This document shows, piece after piece, positions 61,255-64,000 of a DNA stretch of 64,000 bases. Both the position numbers and the translations under genes were made by a program. This DNA comes from Planctomycetaceae bacterium (GTDB lineage Bacteria > Planctomycetota > UBA1135 > GCA-002686595). The DNA lies in contig WYBT01000009.1 in NCBI GenBank assembly GCA_011525785.1, positions 1 through 64,000 on the forward strand, given 5' to 3'. The notes below the pieces were generated by a model. That model ran no database searches, was not told the DNA's origin, and was given only the letters and a program-made list of their open reading frames with translations. Within the stretch, counting starts at the first letter, position 1. Every line of letters begins with the position of its first letter.

Positions 61255-64000
61255 CTACTTCCCGGCCCGCGCCGCCTGACGCGCCTGCCAGAGCGCGAGT
61301 TTCTCGGCGAGCTCCGCGGACGGCGAGGCCGCGTTCCAGCGCGTGTAGAGCTCGACCGCGCGCCGGATCGAGTCGTCGATGCGCGGCAGGCTGGACGCCG
61401 AGATCGCGGACTCGCGCTCCAGCAGCCCGCTCGCACCCGCGGTGAGGTGCGGCTCGGCTTCCGCGAAGGCGTCGCGAGCGAGCAGCGCGGCCCCGAGCGT
61501 GGAGCGCGCGGAGAAGGTCGACCACTTGTCGGGTTGGAGGCGCGCGCGGATCTCGTACGACTCGGCGAGCAGCGGTTCGGCCTGCGCCGCGGCGCCGAAC
61601 TCGAGCCACACCTGGCCGTTGCGGGTGAGCGCAGAGGCGAGCTTCTCACTGTCCGCCGGATAGGTGTCGCGCAGGTAGGCGAGCACTTCCGCGAACAGCG
61701 GCTCGGCCTCGGCGCGCTTGTCGAGCCGCAAGTACACCTCGAGCAATTCCTGGGTGTAGCCGCGCAAGTTGGACAGACGCTGCGAGGCCGCGTGCGCCGC
61801 GAGATAGTGCGGCAGCGAGTCGGCGTAGCGACCGGCGCCGAAGTAGTTGGCCGCGAGATTGGCCGTCGTGGCCAGCGTGACCTGGTGCTCCGCGCCGAGG
61901 TGTTCGACCTGCGCCCGATAGACCTGCTCGAAGATCGGCACGGACTCGCTGAAACGCTTCTCGCGAAAGAGCGCCGTCCCGAGGTTGTTGAGCGTGGTCA
62001 GGACATGGCTGTGGTCGTCGGGCAGCGTGGCGCGCCGCAGGCGCAGCGTCTTCTCGAGCAACTCGATCGCCTTGGCGCGCTTGCCGGTCTCGATGTAGAC
62101 CGTCGCGAGGTTGCTCGCCGCCGACAGCGAGTTGGGGTGAGCCTCCCCGTGCTCGGCCTCGTGTGCGGCGAGCGCGGCCTCGAGCAGCGGCTCGGCTTCC
62201 GCGTAGCGGCCGAGCCTGTAGTACGCGACCGCCACGTCGTTGGCGGCGCGCATCGTCTTGGGATCGTCCTGCCCCAGACGCGTGCGCAGCGTCTTGAGCG
62301 TGCGCTCGAGCAGCGGCAACGCACGCGCCATGTCACCCTTGCTCTGGTAGGCGACCGCGAGGCTCTCCTCGATGCTGGTCGTGTCGGGGTGGTCGGTCCC
62401 CAGCGACTTGTGCGCGCGCTCGAGCGCCGTCTCGTAGAGCGCGATGGCCTGATCGACGTGGTCGAGCTCGCGCTCGGCGCTCGCCAAGTTCGCGATGCAC
62501 CTGATGGTCTCCGGCGAGTCGACTCCGCGCTCGCGCTCGAGCGGCTCACGCGCTTCGCCGAAGATCCGGGCCGCATCCTCGTAGCGACCGTTGCGAAACA
62601 GGCCCTCGCCCAGGCTGAACAGCGCGTCGAGGGTCTGCGGATCGTCGTCGCCGAACACGCGGCGCGCGTTGGCGAGGTGCGCCTCGAGCGCGGGCAGCGC
62701 GAGCTTGAAGTCTCCCGCGGCGAGCAACGCGACGGCCACGTTCTGCTGCACGGAGAGCGCTTCGGGTGCGTCGGGCCCCAGTTCGCGCACGAAGGTCTCC
62801 TCGGCGCGCTGGAACAGCGCGAGCGAGGCCTTGCCTTCGCCCAGCGCCGAGAGCGACAGCCCGAGTTGGCGCTGCAAGCGCGCGACCTCCAGCGGATCGC
62901 CGATCGCCGCCTGCTCGAGCGCCGCGGCCGCGTCCTTCACGCCGTCGCGCAGATCGTCGCGGAACTCGCCCAGCGACCCGTACGCCTTGTCCGGCGAGAG
63001 GCGCGCGAACACGTTGCCGAGGATCTCGTTGCCCTTGCGCGCGTACTCGAGGTTGCGCTCGGCCTGTACGCGCCGCTCCTCGGAGAGCTCCTTGGCCGCG
63101 CGCTCGGCCTCGGCGGACTTGCGCGCCTCGAGGAAGCCCCAGCTCGTGCCCGCCAGGCCGGCGAGCAACGTGACGAGCAGCAGAGACGCGAGCGCGACGA
63201 TCTTCTTGCGGCGGCGCACGAACTTCGTGACGCGGTACGCGGCGCTCGGCGGCGCTGCGAGCACGGGCTCGTCGCGCAGGTAGCGCGAGATGTCCTCGGC
63301 GAAACCGCTGGGAGTCTCGTAGCGGCGCGAGCGGTCCTTCTCGAGCGCGCGCAGCACGATCCAGTCCAGATCGCCGCGCAGCCGCGCGCTCCACGATTCG
63401 ACGTTGAGCTCGCGCCGCAGAGCCACGGGCGAAGCCTCGCGTCCAGCGGTCGAGACGCGCGTCGACGGTTTGACGGGCTCGTCCTCGCGGATCGTGCGCA
63501 GCAGCTCCTCGAAGCCCGCCTGCATCGCCGTCCGCATGTCGAACGGCTTGGCGCCCGTGAGCAGCTCGTACAGCAGGACTCCGAGCGAGTACACGTCCGC
63601 GCGTGTGTCGATGTCGAGTCCCGAGAGCTCCGCCTGCTCCGGCGCCATGTACTCGGGCGTGCCCAGGATCTGCGCGTACTGCGTGAAGAGCGTTTTCTTC
63701 GTCAGCTCGGCGCTGGTGGCCTTGGCGATGCCGAAGTCGATCACCTTGGGAACCGCGACGCCGTCGTAGAGCGTGACGAGCACGTTCGACGGCTTGATGT
63801 CGCGGTGGATCACGCCCTTGTGGTGCGCGTGCTGGATCGCCTCGCACACCTTGGTGAACAGCTCGAGCCGCTCGCGCAGTCCCAGGCGCGCTTGATCGCA
63901 GTAATCGGTGATCGGAACGCCCTTGACGAGCTCCATCACGAAGTACGGCCGGCCCGCAGTCGTCGCGCCGCCGTCGAGCACCTTGGCGATGTGCGGGTGG
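61255..64000 (-). CDS. Ser/Thr protein kinase with TPR-type repeat region (N-terminus beyond the window)
   Basis: The frame is open from the right edge (HPHIAKVLDG on the last bases) to the stop at 61255-61257, so only the glycine-rich loop and the start are missing. Kinase motifs are GVIHRDIKPSNVLVTLYDG, PKVIDFGIAKATSAEL (DFG) and LGTPEYMAPEQAELSG. A membrane helix (IVALASLLLVTLLAGLAGTS) follows, then some 550 residues of TPR-like repeats (ALPALEAHLANARRVFGDDD, VAVAYYRLGRYAEAEPLLEA, NLATVYIETGKRAKAIELLE). It resembles the large eukaryotic-type kinases of planctomycetes with a membrane anchor and tetratricopeptide tail. Confidence 0.93.
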   Translation of the reverse strand, partial: HPHIAKVLDGGATTAGRPYFVMELVKGVPITDYCDQARLGLRERLELFTKVCEAIQHAHHKGVIHRDIKPSNVLVTLYDGVAVPKVIDFGIAKATSAELTKKTLFTQYAQILGTPEYMAPEQAELSGLDIDTRADVYSLGVLLYELLTGAKPFDMRTAMQAGFEELLRTIREDEPVKPSTRVSTAGREASPVALRRELNVESWSARLRGDLDWIVLRALEKDRSRRYETPSGFAEDISRYLRDEPVLAAPPSAAYRVTKFVRRRKKIVALASLLLVTLLAGLAGTSWGFLEARKSAEAERAAKELSEERRVQAERNLEYARKGNEILGNVFARLSPDKAYGSLGEFRDDLRDGVKDAAAALEQAAIGDPLEVARLQRQLGLSLSALGEGKASLALFQRAEETFVRELGPDAPEALSVQQNVAVALLAAGDFKLALPALEAHLANARRVFGDDDPQTLDALFSLGEGLFRNGRYEDAARIFGEAREPLERERGVDSPETIRCIANLASAERELDHVDQAIALYETALERAHKSLGTDHPDTTSIEESLAVAYQSKGDMARALPLLERTLKTLRTRLGQDDPKTMRAANDVAVAYYRLGRYAEAEPLLEAALAAHEAEHGEAHPNSLSAASNLATVYIETGKRAKAIELLEKTLRLRRATLPDDHSHVLTTLNNLGTALFREKRFSESVPIFEQVYRAQVEHLGAEHQVTLATTANLAANYFGAGRYADSLPHYLAAHAASQRLSNLRGYTQELLEVYLRLDKRAEAEPLFAEVLAYLRDTYPADSEKLASALTRNGQVWLEFGAAAQAEPLLAESYEIRARLQPDKWSTFSARSTLGAALLARDAFAEAEPHLTAGASGLLERESAISASSLPRIDDSIRRAVELYTRWNAASPSAELAEKLALWQARQAARAGK

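Overview
The window is about 70% GC and reads like a chromosome segment of a Gram-negative bacterium, most probably a planctomycete. Evidence: a lipid A gene (lpxA), LPS-type glycosyltransferases, a Ser/Thr kinase fused to a long repeat region with planctomycete-style wording (VIHRDIKPSNV, VIDFGIAKA), and large secreted propeller or RCC1-type proteins. The phylum is an inference; no rRNA or tRNA gene was seen.

1-9,954: a type I-G (formerly I-U) CRISPR-Cas locus in two opposed halves. On the minus strand lie a csb2 remnant, a cas4-cas1 fusion, cas2, a leader and an array that runs off the left edge. On the plus strand lies a tightly packed csb1-csb2-cas3-csb3-like operon. The csb2 remnant beside cas4-cas1 suggests that an older effector operon was lost and a different one now sits next to the surviving adaptation module.

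10-28.7 kb: envelope genes. A lipoprotein metallopeptidase and a carboxypeptidase-regulatory-like protein are followed by a minus-strand operon (GT2, LAB_N protein, secreted DcrB-like protein, mnmH, lpxA). Then come a divergent GT39, a two-component pair, a second GT39-like protein, a sigma/anti-sigma/secreted coiled-coil cassette and a GT90.

28.7-33 kb: the RNA repair and ligation set, rtcR divergent from rtcB-rtcA, with palindromes and a possible sigma-54 promoter between them.

33-53 kb: a coupled YtkA-like/di-haem peroxidase pair; a GT2 gene followed by a secretin-N-like gene and then a truncated copy of the GT2 3' end; then secreted proteins (P-domain, choice-of-anchor B, a large unknown, RCC1). 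Three of these end in a clearly related cysteine-containing C-terminal domain of about 140 residues, and the fourth in a diverged one. An L,D-transpeptidase and a papain-like/hydrolase fusion lie among them.

53-64 kb: SanA/YdcF protein, an ECF42-type sigma factor coupled to its YCII/DGPF partner, an APC permease, another GT39-like protein, a DUF2911 protein and a Ser/Thr kinase cut by the right edge.

A dispersed intergenic element is present at four places. Each copy starts at the TGA stop codon of a gene, forms a hairpin and ends in an inverted GCTGAGC-type boundary; two copies carry a second palindromic half, giving composites of about 150 bp.
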